In this document: piece after piece, positions 25,659-33,694 of the stretch
Position numbering within the stretch: the first letter of the stretch is position 1
Layout: the number at the start of each line of letters is the position of its first letter
From: an uncultured Lachnospiraceae bacterium
GTDB taxonomy: Bacteria > Bacillota > Clostridia > Lachnospirales > Lachnospiraceae
Reading direction: 5' to 3'
NCBI GenBank assembly: GCA_947624875.1
Contig: CANQMA010000011.1
Location: forward strand, 1-44,574
Length of the DNA stretch: 44,574 nt
Notes under the pieces: generated by a model
Told to the model about the DNA's origin: nothing
Database searches by the model: none
The model's input: only the letters and a program-made list of their open reading frames with translations
Translations under genes and position numbers: made by a program

Positions 25659-25855
25659 GTTTTTTCTTTCCTTTCCAAATTCACGACTCGCTCACAAAGA
25701 TTGACACAAACTCCGCGTCTGTCCTCATAGAAATATTTCTTTTAGGAATCTCTGTACATCTTTGCACAGCGTATTTAAGATGGAGAAAAATCCCGTCGCG
25801 GATATCAGTGTTCTGTACGTCACTGACAAGGACAAGGATATCTCACACCATACAT
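25659..25855 (-). ncRNA. Candidate structured 5' leader of the beta-helix gene
   Basis: Inferred leader from the extended -10 promoter to the start codon, visibly richer in G+C than the flanking AT-rich DNA. Visible pairings: a long-range stem TCCGCG/CGCGGA (25797-25802 with 25712-25717), enclosing a 6-bp hairpin (25757-25762 with 25777-25782) and the palindrome AGAAATATTTCT (25729-25740). A further 6-bp hairpin, TCAGTG/CACTGA, lies 5' of it on the transcript (25805-25826). It does not match a riboswitch class I know. Confidence 0.35.
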
Positions 25856-25861
25856 ATTATT

Positions 25862-25870
25862 AGTGTATCA
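25862..25870 (-). promoter_or_regulatory. Extended -10 promoter of the beta-helix gene
   Basis: Minus strand TGA-TACACT with -10 at 25862-25867. There is no good -35 hexamer at 16-18 bp, which suggests activator dependence. Predicted start near 25855. Confidence 0.45.
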
Positions 25871-25890
25871 TAAATACTTTTTAAATGATA

Positions 25891-25927
25891 GAAAAAAATG
25901 TACAAATATTATTGAAAAAAATGTGCA
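25891..25927. repeat. Tandem direct repeat, candidate activator sites
   Basis: GAAAAAAATGTACA (25891-25904) and GAAAAAAATGTGCA (25914-25927), 13 of 14 identical and 23 bp apart. Relative to the predicted minus-strand start they lie at about -36 to -49 and -59 to -72, typical for an activator. Confidence 0.5.
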
Positions 25928-25964
25928 CTGTTCTATCTTTCTATCTTCCCAGAGTGTTATTCCA

Positions 25965-25993
25965 TTTGAATTCTAAGAAATATGTGTTATACT
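25965..25993 (+). promoter_or_regulatory. Promoter of aroF
   Basis: TTTGAA (25965-25970), 17-bp spacer, TATACT (25988-25993) preceded by TGT, an extended -10. Predicted start near 26000. Confidence 0.65.
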
Positions 25994-26025
25994 ATCTTCT
26001 GAATTATCGATTTATTATATAAAAA

Positions 26026-26051
26026 CCGGAACAAACAGGGATTCGTTCCGG
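26026..26051 (+). promoter_or_regulatory. Leader hairpin before aroF
   Basis: CCGGAAC (26026-26032) pairs perfectly with GTTCCGG (26045-26051) around a 12-nt loop, ending about 9 nt before AGGAGG. No T run follows, so it is not a terminator; it may affect mRNA stability or ribosome access. Confidence 0.4.
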
Positions 26052-26069
26052 AGTTCATCAGGAGGAATT

Positions 26070-27098
26070 ATGGGAAGTACTTTTTACAGAAAGCTGCCAA
26101 CTCCTTTGGAAATCAAGACGATGTATCCGGTTCCAGAGGCAGTTGAATTAAAGAAAAAAGAAAATGATGAAAAATTAAAAAATATTTTTACCGAAAAAAG
26201 CGACAAGTTTGCCGTGATTATCGGGCCATGTTCTGCGGACAACCAGGAAGCTGTGGAAGATTATGTTGACAGGCTTGCTAAAGTTCAGGAGAAAGTGCAG
26301 GATAAACTGTTTATCATTCCAAGGGTCTATACCAATAAACCAAGAACGACTGGAAAAGGCTATAAAGGAATGCTTCACCAGCCGGACCCGGAGAAAAAAC
26401 CTGATTTACTTCAGGGATTGATTACGATTCGTCAAATGTTTTTGAAAATTATGGGAGATACCGGTTTCCCGATTGCAGATGAAATGCTTTATCCGGAAAA
26501 TGCCAGATATTTTTCAGACTGTCTGTCTTATGTTGCTGTCGGCGCGCGTTCAGTAGAAAATCAACAGCACCGGCTCACTGCCAGCGGACTTGACATCCCG
26601 GTTGGAATGAAAAATCCTACGAGCGGCGATTTGTCTATTATGATGAATTCTATCGAGGCGGCGCAGTCCAGCCACTCCTTTCTTTACCGCGGCTGGGAAA
26701 TACAGACAGATGGTAATGATCTGACTCATGCAATTCTGCGTGGAGCAGTCAATCAATATGGTCAATGTATTCCAAACTATCATTATGAAGATATGTTGAA
26801 TCTGTATCACCTTTACGAGGAAAAGGAATTTGCAAATCCTGCTGTAATCATTGACTGTAATCATTCTAATTCGAACAAACAGTATCTGGAACAGATTCGA
26901 ATTGCAAAAGAAATCATGCACAACAGAAAACATTCCAAAGAATTAAAAACTTTAGTCAAAGGTTTGATGATTGAAAGTTATATTGAGGGTGGATGCCAAA
27001 AAATTGATGAACACATCTACGGCAAATCAATTACAGACCCTTGTCTTGGCTGGGAAGATACAGAAAACTTATTGTACGCAATTGCGGATCAGGTATAA
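26070..27098 (+). CDS. aroF: 3-deoxy-7-phosphoheptulonate synthase (DAHP synthase, class I AroFGH type)
   Basis: Catalyses the first step of the shikimate pathway, condensing phosphoenolpyruvate with erythrose 4-phosphate. The 342-aa length and motifs match the AroF/G/H subclass: IIGPCSADN near residue 50, PRVYTNKPRTTGKGYKG, VGARSVENQQHR and DCNHSNSNK (metal ligand). The N-terminal segment that binds feedback amino acids in this subclass is present in shortened form; which amino acid it senses cannot be told. Monocistronic, with its own promoter, AGGAGG ribosome binding site and terminator; no other aro gene lies nearby. The leader of about 70 nt is too short for a T-box. Confidence 0.94.
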   Translation: MGSTFYRKLPTPLEIKTMYPVPEAVELKKKENDEKLKNIFTEKSDKFAVIIGPCSADNQEAVEDYVDRLAKVQEKVQDKLFIIPRVYTNKPRTTGKGYKGMLHQPDPEKKPDLLQGLITIRQMFLKIMGDTGFPIADEMLYPENARYFSDCLSYVAVGARSVENQQHRLTASGLDIPVGMKNPTSGDLSIMMNSIEAAQSSHSFLYRGWEIQTDGNDLTHAILRGAVNQYGQCIPNYHYEDMLNLYHLYEEKEFANPAVIIDCNHSNSNKQYLEQIRIAKEIMHNRKHSKELKTLVKGLMIESYIEGGCQKIDEHIYGKSITDPCLGWEDTENLLYAIADQV

Positions 27099-27151
27099 GT
27101 TTGATTTTATGGAACGCACTTTACGTAAATAGAGATGCCGAAAACAGCAAT

Positions 27152-27185
27152 AAAAAAAGAATGGTTCAAAAATCATTCTTTTTTT
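27152..27185. terminator. Bidirectional terminator between aroF and xerD
   Basis: AAAAAAAGAATG pairs perfectly with CATTCTTTTTTT around a 10-nt loop, with T tracts on both strands. It overlaps the xerD stop codon region. Confidence 0.9.
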
Positions 27186-28071
27186 ATGCTTTCGGGTGTG
27201 CTTTTGCATAAACTTCCCGAACTCTCTTATTTCCTGCCGTCATATAGATTTGTGTTGTTGAGATATCAGAATGTCCCAACATCTCCTGCACCGCTCTGAT
27301 ATCTGCACCGTTTTCAACCAAATGCGCTGCAAAAGAATGTCTCAATGTATGTGGTGTGATCTCAGAAGTGATTCCGGCCTTTTTCCCATAAAACTTAATC
27401 AGTTTCCAGAACCCCTGCCGGCTCATTTCTCCGCCAGAGCAGTTTGGATATAAAACATCCGAATCTGTGTGATCTTTTAATAAGTGCGCACGTCCGTTTT
27501 GAAGGTATTCTACCAGCGCTTTTTTTGCATCTGTTCCAAAAGGAATCAGCCGTTCTTTTTTCCGGTCCCGACAGACGATGTACTCCAACTTTATGTTAAC
27601 ATCATCCAGACGCAGGGAAATTAATTCCGTCACACGCATCCCCGTAGCATATAACAGTTCAAACATTGACTTGTCCCGCAGTTCCTTTGGACTCTTTTTT
27701 GACGGTTGCCTCAGCAATGCGTCAATTTCTTTTAAAGATAATATTTCAGGAATTTTTTTCTCAATTTTTGGTGCTTTTAATCCTGTTGCAGGATTCTCAT
27801 TCGCATATCCGTTTTGGCACAAAAAATTGAAATAGGCTTTCAGAGAAGCAATATTTCTGGACACCGTCGAAGGCGCCCTGCCCTTTTTTTTCAGCACATC
27901 CACATACTGTACCAAATCTTCATGTGTAACCTTTGAGACATCTGTGATAGATTGACTTTGAATGTAATCTACAAACTTTTTTAAATCTCTCTTATATGAA
28001 ATTTCCGTATTGCTTGAAGTATTCTTTTCATTATGAATTTGTAAAATGAATTCTTCAATTTTATCTTGCAT
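27184..28071 (-). CDS. xerD: Tyrosine recombinase XerD
   Basis: Site-specific recombinase that resolves chromosome dimers at dif, usually with XerC. The 295-aa protein has an N-terminal SAM-like core-binding domain (about 1-90) and a C-terminal catalytic domain. Catalytic residues are complete: R146 (GMRVTEL), H241 and R244 (HTLRHSF), H267 (LGHSD) and nucleophile Y276. The neighbourhood (xerD near a spoIIM-like gene and nudF) resembles that of B. subtilis xerD rather than codV/xerC. ATG start behind GAGG; own promoter upstream. Confidence 0.93.
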   Translation of the reverse strand: MQDKIEEFILQIHNEKNTSSNTEISYKRDLKKFVDYIQSQSITDVSKVTHEDLVQYVDVLKKKGRAPSTVSRNIASLKAYFNFLCQNGYANENPATGLKAPKIEKKIPEILSLKEIDALLRQPSKKSPKELRDKSMFELLYATGMRVTELISLRLDDVNIKLEYIVCRDRKKERLIPFGTDAKKALVEYLQNGRAHLLKDHTDSDVLYPNCSGGEMSRQGFWKLIKFYGKKAGITSEITPHTLRHSFAAHLVENGADIRAVQEMLGHSDISTTQIYMTAGNKRVREVYAKAHPKA

Positions 28072-28112
28072 TTTTTCCTCGCTTATACCCCATGAGAGGA
28101 GTACTGTTCTCT

Positions 28113-28141
28113 ATTATATAAGCCTTTTGAAGGAAAATCAA
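28113..28141 (-). promoter_or_regulatory. Sigma-A-type promoter of xerD
   Basis: Minus strand TTGATT (28136-28141), 17-bp spacer, TATAAT (28113-28118). Leader about 35 nt. Confidence 0.7.
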
Positions 28142-28244
28142 ATGAATTTTTCGCATAAAATCCACCGCAAAATCCCGGTTACATAACAATCACACAACAT
28201 CTATTTTTAATTATACTTTTTCATACTATATCTTGTTAATTTTT

Positions 28245-28697
28245 TCAAAAAATAATTTTTAAAATCACCTGCAGAAAAACATTTATTATGAAAAGAAATA
28301 GATACAACAGTCCATGAGATCTGCTCCACTCTCTTTCATATAAGTGATTGATATAGAAAAAGGTGACAATACAAAATGCAATCTTTGGAATCATGATGGT
28401 AGTTTGGTACATCAATGAGATTACGATTGCAGCTCCAAAAAGATAACCCAGGCAGAATAAGAGCAATAATTGAAAAAACAAACGATACTTTAATTTTCGT
28501 AATAAAAAAACAGCTGTCCACAATTTGATGTCATTGACTGCAAAGATGAGACAGAGATCAAGGAAAGCATCCATGCCATAATCTACGGAATAAAAAGAAA
28601 AATCTATGTTCATCTTAAAATAAATCATCGCTGCGGCAAGCATTCCGATGAAAGACACATAGACTTTCCTATTCTTGTAGAACTGTATTCTATTCAT
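28245..28697 (-). CDS. Small polytopic membrane protein, probable diverged SpoIIM
   Basis: A 150-aa protein with about four or five hydrophobic segments and little soluble sequence. I cannot recognise it by motif alone. Its position between xerD and nudF is where spoIIM is found in Firmicutes, and the segment FLLRKLKYRLFFQLLLLFCL followed by a Gly-rich helix is reminiscent of the SpoIIM/DUF95 core. SpoIIM belongs to the SpoIID-SpoIIM-SpoIIP machine that thins septal peptidoglycan during engulfment. It is shorter than B. subtilis SpoIIM (about 215 aa), lacking part of the N-terminal region. Start taken at ATG 28697 behind GGGA; ATG 28709 is an alternative. Identification rests on context and is tentative. 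Confidence 0.5.
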   Translation of the reverse strand: MNRIQFYKNRKVYVSFIGMLAAAMIYFKMNIDFSFYSVDYGMDAFLDLCLIFAVNDIKLWTAVFLLRKLKYRLFFQLLLLFCLGYLFGAAIVISLMYQTTIMIPKIAFCIVTFFYINHLYEREWSRSHGLLYLFLFIINVFLQVILKIIF

Positions 28698-28724
28698 ACA
28701 TTGTCCCATTAAATTCTTTATTTA

Positions 28725-28753
28725 ATTGTACGGTAAAACATTTTATTTATGAC
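28725..28753 (-). promoter_or_regulatory. Sigma-E-like promoter upstream of the spoIIM-like gene
   Basis: Minus strand GTCATAAA (28746-28753) and CGTACAAT (28725-28732), the latter 7 of 8 to the B. subtilis sigma-E -10 CATACAAT. The spacing is about one base short of consensus. A vegetative reading (TTGTCA-19-TACAAT) overlaps it and fits less well. Confidence 0.35.
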
Positions 28754-29282
28754 AATATTTACTGTAATAGGTTAAAATTGCCGATATGGTTTTCGAATCA
28801 TTGATTTCATTCTCAATGATTTTTTGTATCAGTTCTTCAACCGTATATGTTTCCAATTCAATGTCTTCATCAGGATCAAGACACTGTTTTGTTTGAACTA
28901 AATCTGTAGCGACATACACGTCAATCAATTCACCGGAATATGCGATTGCAGGAACAATCGTCTGGAGAAATTCTATATGATTTGCCCGATAACCGGTCTC
29001 TTCCTCAAGTTCTCTTGCAGCACATTCCATGGTCGGTTCCCCTGCACCGTTTTTTCCGCCTGCGGGGATTTCTAACGCAAAGCGGTCAATTGCATTTCTC
29101 CATTGCCGAACCATCAGAATCCGTCCATCTTCCATGACCGGAACAGTCGCAGCTGCACCCTTATGCTCCAAATAGTCCCAATGCACTGTTTTCCCTTCAG
29201 GAGTAATGACTTCATCTTCACAAAAATCTAAAATCGCACCCTGATAAACAACTTTTCTTCCAACACGATTAAATCTTTTCAT
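28743..29282 (-). CDS. nudF: NUDIX hydrolase, ADP-ribose pyrophosphatase type
   Basis: Hydrolyses ADP-ribose to AMP and ribose 5-phosphate. The 179-aa protein has a complete NUDIX box (G76-x5-E82-x7-R90-E91-L-x-E94-E95-x-G97-Y98) after the ADPRase-typical WRNAIDRFALEIPAG. The later stretch PAIAYSGELIDVYVA is also typical of NudF. ATG 29282 has GGAG 7 nt upstream; the reading to 29309 only adds basic residues. It lies between proC and the spoIIM-like gene, the same neighbour type as B. subtilis nudF. Confidence 0.88.
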   Translation of the reverse strand: MKRFNRVGRKVVYQGAILDFCEDEVITPEGKTVHWDYLEHKGAAATVPVMEDGRILMVRQWRNAIDRFALEIPAGGKNGAGEPTMECAARELEEETGYRANHIEFLQTIVPAIAYSGELIDVYVATDLVQTKQCLDPDEDIELETYTVEELIQKIIENEINDSKTISAILTYYSKYCHK

Positions 29283-29374
29283 CTTTCTTCTCCGTTTCGT
29301 CCATTTCATTTTTTATGTCTATCTGTTGATTTCATTGCACCTTCATTATTTCGACAATTCATATCTTTGATACA

Positions 29375-30166
29375 CTAAATATTTTTACATTTTTTATTAC
29401 ATGCGTCTGTGGCGCAAAAAATAGACTTCCGGAATCCATTTTGCTCCAACGCTTCGACTCCTGCAATCGTAGTGCCGCCCGGAGAACAGACCATATCTTT
29501 CAATTCACCCGGATGCATTCCGGTTTCCTGCATTAACTTTGCTGATCCCAACACCGCCTGTGCGACAAACTCATAGGCGTCTGCTCTTTTTAATCCACAT
29601 TGGACTGCGCTATCTGCCAAAGCTTCCATAAACATAAATACATATGCCGGTGAACTTCCACTTGCACAGACAACCGCATCCATATTTTTTTCATCGACTA
29701 CTTTTACTTTCCCAATTGAGGAAAAAATACGCAGCAGCATCTCTTCTTCTTCGAAAGAAAATTCTTCTTTATGATAGGTGATTCCTGTCATCCCTTCTCC
29801 AACCAAAGCCGGAGTGTTCGGCATTGTTCTTACAATTTTTGCATTTGGCAGAATATCGTTCAGCTGTTTAATCGTAAATCCCGGTGCAAGAGAAATGATT
29901 ACATGCTCCTTTCGAATAGAATCAGAAATTTCAGCAAAAATCTCGTCAAAAACCTGCGGTTTTACAGCCAAAATAATATATTTTGCTTCTTTTACCACGG
30001 TACGATTATCCTCTACGGAACGAATGTCCAGCTCCTCTGAGATTTTCTGCATTTTTTCTGCAGTATTGCTATGAAATACAATCTTCAGATCCGGGTTCGT
30101 TGATTTCAGCCCTTTTGCAATGGCGTATCCCATATTTCCCATTCCAATAAATCCAACCTGTTTCAT
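29375..30166 (-). CDS. proC: Pyrroline-5-carboxylate reductase
   Basis: Final step of proline synthesis, NAD(P)H-dependent reduction of pyrroline-5-carboxylate. The 263-aa protein has an N-terminal Rossmann motif (GFIGMGNMG, about 4-12), the middle VRTMPNTPALVGEG segment, and the C-terminal signature around MVCSPGGTTIAGV that binds substrate. ATG 30166, with AAAGGAGAGG 5 nt upstream; the codon before it (TTG) extends the frame but is not needed. The last residues are Lys- and Cys-rich (CNKKCKN). Its promoter overlaps the terminator of the upstream rny gene. Confidence 0.94.
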   Translation of the reverse strand: MKQVGFIGMGNMGYAIAKGLKSTNPDLKIVFHSNTAEKMQKISEELDIRSVEDNRTVVKEAKYIILAVKPQVFDEIFAEISDSIRKEHVIISLAPGFTIKQLNDILPNAKIVRTMPNTPALVGEGMTGITYHKEEFSFEEEEMLLRIFSSIGKVKVVDEKNMDAVVCASGSSPAYVFMFMEALADSAVQCGLKRADAYEFVAQAVLGSAKLMQETGMHPGELKDMVCSPGGTTIAGVEALEQNGFRKSIFCATDACNKKCKNI

Positions 30167-30220
30167 CAAACCTCTCCTTTTCGTTGTTGCACCTTATCGA
30201 TAACATCATGTAACTGCCTT

Positions 30221-30248
30221 ATTATAACATAAGAAAAGGGAAATACAA
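30221..30248 (-). promoter_or_regulatory. Promoter of proC, embedded in the rny terminator
   Basis: Minus strand TTGTAT (30243-30248), 16-bp spacer, TATAAT (30221-30226) with TGT extension. The -35 lies in the loop and 3' arm of the terminator stem. Confidence 0.6.
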
Positions 30249-30260
30249 ATGTATTTCCCT
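30230..30260 (-). terminator. Terminator after rny
   Basis: Minus strand GGGAAATACA pairs perfectly with TGTATTTCCC with a 2-nt centre (a smaller stem with a larger loop in practice), followed by TTTTCTT. Confidence 0.85.
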
Positions 30261-30273
30261 AAAATTATAGATA

Positions 30274-31827
30274 TTATTTAGCGTAATCTATTGCTCTTGA
30301 TTCTCTAACAACGTTTACTTTAATTTGTCCCGGATACTCAAGTTCAGCCTCAATTTGTTTAGAAATATCTCTCGCCATGAGTACCATATCAGCATCACTG
30401 ACTTTTTCTGGAACAACCATTACACGAATCTCTCTACCTGCCTGAATAGCAAAAGATTTATCTACTCCCTCAAATGAATTTGTGATATCTTCTAACTGTT
30501 TTAATCTGTTTGTATATGTTTCCAGTGTTTCTCTTCTTGCACCCGGTCTTGCAGCAGAAATCGCATCTGCAGCTTGAACAATGCATGCAATCAAAGAGGT
30601 CGGCTCCACATCGCCATGATGCGCTTCCACAGCATTAATCACAACGGCAGACTCTTTATATTTTCTACAAAGATCAACGCCTAACTGGATATGCGTGCCT
30701 TCCATTTCACGGTCAACTGCTTTTCCAATATCATGTAATAATCCTGCGCGTTTTGCAATCCGCACATCAAGACCTAATTCTGAAGCCATAATTCCGGACA
30801 AATGTGCTACTTCAATGGAATGCTTTAATGCATTCTGTCCATAACTTGTCCTAAATTTCATTCTTCCTAAAAGACGTACAAGTTCAGGATGAATTCCATG
30901 TACACCAACTTCTAAGATTGCGGCTTCGCCTTCTTCGCGAATGGTCTGCTCCACTTCTTTTTTCGCTTTGTTGACCATTTCTTCAATACGAGTAGGCTGG
31001 ATTCTTCCATCCACAATCAATTTTTCCAGTGCAATTCTTGCAACTTCTCTTCGGATTGGATCAAAACCTGATAAAACTACTGCTTCAGGGGTATCGTCAA
31101 TAATCAAATCAACACCAGTCAAAGATTCCAATGTTCGAATATTTCTACCCTCTCTACCAATAATTCTACCTTTCATTTCTTCATTTGGGAGTGAAACTAC
31201 AGAAATTGTCGACTCGGCAACATGGTCAGTCGCGCATTTTTGAATTGCATTTACAATGACTTCTTTTGCCTTTTTATCAGCATCTTCTTTTGCTCTGGCT
31301 TCCAGTTCCTTGATTAATTTTGCAGTTTCAATTTTGACTTCATCTTCAACAATTTGTAATAAATATTCTTTTGCCTGTTCGGAGGTTAGTCCAGAGATTC
31401 TTTCAAGTTCATGTAAACGTTGTTCGCTTAACTTATCTACTTTTGCCTGTGCTTCATTTAAAGCTTCTTCCTTGGCTTTGATACTGTTCTCTTTTTTGTC
31501 TAAAGCGTCCGCTTTTTTGTCAACCGCTTCTTCTTTATTGAGAACTCTCTTTTCATAGCGCTGTACTTCACTTCTTCGTTCCTTGATTTCCTTGTCCAGC
31601 TCATTCTTAGTTTTAAGGTTTTCTTCCTTAGCTTCTAAGAGGGCTTCTTTTTTCTTTGCTTCAGCAGTTTTGATTGCTTCGTCAATGATGTCGCGTGATC
31701 TGCTTTCTGCTGAACCAATTTTTTTCTCATCTGCACTTTTACTTGCTTTGACAGCTGCAAAAGATGCTATGAGGGCAATCAGGACGGCTTCCACAGCACA
31801 TATGATAATCACATAAGCTATTTCCAC
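30274..31827 (-). CDS. rny: Ribonuclease Y
   Basis: Membrane-anchored endoribonuclease that initiates decay of many mRNAs in Firmicutes. The 517-aa protein has the family layout: N-terminal membrane helix (about 3-25), a long Lys/Glu/Ala-rich coiled coil (about 28-200), a KH domain ([15 protein letters not shown], about 215-230), and an HD domain with HDIGKAVD and the downstream EAHHGD. The start codon is GTG, behind AAGGAGGTG. It has its own strong promoter although it follows recX closely, the familiar recA-recX-rny neighbourhood. Confidence 0.96.
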   Translation of the reverse strand: MEIAYVIIICAVEAVLIALIASFAAVKASKSADEKKIGSAESRSRDIIDEAIKTAEAKKKEALLEAKEENLKTKNELDKEIKERRSEVQRYEKRVLNKEEAVDKKADALDKKENSIKAKEEALNEAQAKVDKLSEQRLHELERISGLTSEQAKEYLLQIVEDEVKIETAKLIKELEARAKEDADKKAKEVIVNAIQKCATDHVAESTISVVSLPNEEMKGRIIGREGRNIRTLESLTGVDLIIDDTPEAVVLSGFDPIRREVARIALEKLIVDGRIQPTRIEEMVNKAKKEVEQTIREEGEAAILEVGVHGIHPELVRLLGRMKFRTSYGQNALKHSIEVAHLSGIMASELGLDVRIAKRAGLLHDIGKAVDREMEGTHIQLGVDLCRKYKESAVVINAVEAHHGDVEPTSLIACIVQAADAISAARPGARRETLETYTNRLKQLEDITNSFEGVDKSFAIQAGREIRVMVVPEKVSDADMVLMARDISKQIEAELEYPGQIKVNVVRESRAIDYAK

Positions 31828-31873
31828 AGGAGCACCTCCTTATTCAATTTTCATTGTACAATACAACATTTAT

Positions 31874-31902
31874 ATTCTACTTGAAGAACTATATTATGTC
31901 AA
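31874..31902 (-). promoter_or_regulatory. Sigma-A-type promoter of rny
   Basis: Minus strand TTGACA (31897-31902), 17-bp spacer, TAGAAT (31874-31879). A perfect 10-bp palindrome, ATTGTACAAT (31853-31862), lies just downstream of the predicted start. Confidence 0.75.
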
Positions 31903-31983
31903 GTAATCGACTGGATATTTCTTCCTTATCTTGTGCCGCCTTTGCTGTGCCCCATATATCTTGTATATCGGCTAAAAAAATTT

Positions 31984-32592
31984 TTAAACATCAAAATCCG
32001 TCATTGCTTTCACAGCCTCTCTGACTTCATCATAATGATATCCTTTACTGAAAAGGTATCGCATAAACTTTTGAAATTCCTTTTGATCAGATAATTGATA
32101 CCGCTGTTTTCCTTTTTGTACAAAGTAGGATAGCGAATCTCTGTTTGTAAAGCCCACATCCTCGAGAACCTGCTCTATCAATCCTCTCGAAATCCCTTTC
32201 GTTAACAAATCCCGGACAATCTGCTGTCTGCTTTTTTTGCATTTTCTGTAATCAATATACAATTGCGCATATTGATAGTCATCCACCAGATGATATTCTT
32301 TTAAATAACTGATAACCTGGTCAATAATCTGTGAAGGATACAAACCCGCTTTTAACTTTTCGCGAATCTGCCATTCTGTCCATAAGGATCTGTCTAACAG
32401 ATAAAGCGCTCTTTCTTTTGCACGCCGATATAACAGCTGCATGATTTCAGTTAAAGTATTTTCATCAACATTCTCTGCATCTGACAAATGATACTTTTTA
32501 ACTTCAGAAGAATACAGCAGAAATTGTGTCCCATCGTCCAATGTAATTTTAAACCGCTTTTGATAAGGAGAAATGGATATCTTCTGACTCAT
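31984..32592 (-). CDS. recX: Regulatory protein RecX
   Basis: RecX binds RecA filaments and modulates their activity. The 202-aa protein is built of the three-helix repeats typical of the family, including SLWTEWQIREKLKAG (first repeat), DDYQYAQLYIDYR with a KCKKSRQQIVRDLLTKG stretch (second), and a C-terminal repeat rich in aromatic residues. The RecX signature D-D-x-x-[FY]-A is present as DDYQYA. ATG lies 1 nt after the recA stop codon (TAAGATG), so translation is coupled to recA and the pair shares the LexA-controlled promoter. Confidence 0.92.
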   Translation of the reverse strand: MSQKISISPYQKRFKITLDDGTQFLLYSSEVKKYHLSDAENVDENTLTEIMQLLYRRAKERALYLLDRSLWTEWQIREKLKAGLYPSQIIDQVISYLKEYHLVDDYQYAQLYIDYRKCKKSRQQIVRDLLTKGISRGLIEQVLEDVGFTNRDSLSYFVQKGKQRYQLSDQKEFQKFMRYLFSKGYHYDEVREAVKAMTDFDV

Positions 32593-32593
32593 C

Positions 32594-33649
32594 TTATTCT
32601 ACCGGAGCAATGATATCGTCTGCCGGAGTTTCTGCCTCGTCGAAATCAGCCCTGCCTTCCAAATGATAAAAATCACGGACTTTATTTTCAATTTCGCACA
32701 TAATCTTCGGATTTTCACATAGATATTTTTTTGCGTTTTCTCTTCCCTGTCCGATTTTTTCGTTATTATAAGCGTACCATGATCCACTTTTTACAACGAC
32801 ATTACAATTAGCCGCCAAATCTAAGATGTCGCCTTCCCTTGAAATTCCTTTTCCAAATGTAATGTCAAACTCTGCTTCCTTAAATGGAGGAGCTATCTTA
32901 TTTTTTACAACTTTCACGCGCGCCCTGTTTCCAACCATCTCACCGGCAACTTTTAATGTCTCAATCCGTCTGACATCCAATCGCACAGAAGCGTAGAATT
33001 TTAACGCACGACCTCCCGTCGTCGTCTCCGGATTTCCAAACATCACTCCGATTTTTTCGCGTAACTGGTTAATGAAAATCACGGTACAACCTGTTTTATT
33101 CATAATGCCTGTCAGTTTCCGAAGTGCCTGCGACATTAACCGGGCATGCTGTCCCATGTGCGAATCCCCCATATCGCCGTCAATTTCCGCTTTCGGCACC
33201 AAAGCAGCGACGGAATCCACAACGATAATATCAACTGCTCCGGAACGAACCATAGTCTCTGCAATCTCCAATGCCTGCTCTCCATAATCCGGCTGGGAAA
33301 TATATAAATTATCAATGTCAACACCTATTGCCTTGGCATAAACCGGATCAAGGGCATGCTCGGCATCAATAAATCCCGCGACGCCGCCTCTTTTCTGCAC
33401 TTCTGCAATCATATGTAATGCAACTGTGGTTTTTCCGCTGGACTCAGGTCCATAAATTTCTATGACGCGTCCCTTTGGAATTCCGCCCAGTCCCAGAGCT
33501 AAATCCAAACTTAGCGAGCCTGTCGGAATGGTTTCTACGTTCATCCGGCTGCCGGAATCTCCAAGTTTCATCACAGAACCTTTTCCGTGCTGTCTTTCAA
33601 TCTGTGCAATTGCTGCATCTAATGCTTTTAATTTTTCCTGCTTATTCAT
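32594..33649 (-). CDS. recA: Recombinase A
   Basis: RecA forms the strand-exchange filament on single-stranded DNA and triggers LexA self-cleavage. The 351-aa protein has Walker [10 protein letters not shown] (67-75), Walker [13 protein letters not shown], the L1 and L2 loop regions ([25 protein letters not shown]), and an acidic C-terminal tail. ATG 33649 with AAAGGA 8 nt upstream; a longer reading to 33667 starts inside the leader. SOS control is predicted from a LexA box just upstream. Co-transcribed with recX. Confidence 0.98.
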   Translation of the reverse strand: MNKQEKLKALDAAIAQIERQHGKGSVMKLGDSGSRMNVETIPTGSLSLDLALGLGGIPKGRVIEIYGPESSGKTTVALHMIAEVQKRGGVAGFIDAEHALDPVYAKAIGVDIDNLYISQPDYGEQALEIAETMVRSGAVDIIVVDSVAALVPKAEIDGDMGDSHMGQHARLMSQALRKLTGIMNKTGCTVIFINQLREKIGVMFGNPETTTGGRALKFYASVRLDVRRIETLKVAGEMVGNRARVKVVKNKIAPPFKEAEFDITFGKGISREGDILDLAANCNVVVKSGSWYAYNNEKIGQGRENAKKYLCENPKIMCEIENKVRDFYHLEGRADFDEAETPADDIIAPVE

Positions 33650-33671
33650 AATAAAATCCTTTCTCATGTAT

Positions 33672-33685
33672 CGAACTGGTGTTCG
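33672..33685. promoter_or_regulatory. LexA (SOS) box in the recA leader
   Basis: CGAACTGGTGTTCG keeps the full Firmicutes half-sites CGAAC-N4-GTTCG, with one inner base off consensus. It sits at about +3 to +16 relative to the predicted recA start, so bound LexA would block initiation or early elongation. Confidence 0.85.
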
Positions 33686-33694
33686 TATACGTTT

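Larger units (their letters stand above)
25659..26069. other. 411-bp divergent intergenic region
   Basis: Separates the beta-helix gene (minus) from aroF (plus). It holds the candidate structured leader, an extended -10 promoter for the minus strand, a tandem direct repeat, and the aroF promoter and leader hairpin. A 27-codon plus-strand ORF (25780-25863) overlaps the leader but has no ribosome binding site. No tRNA or mobile element is seen. Confidence 0.7.

Noticed and set aside
26000-26069. T-box or other amino-acid riboswitch before aroF
   Set aside because: The leader is only about 70 nt, has one hairpin and no terminator or T-box sequence.
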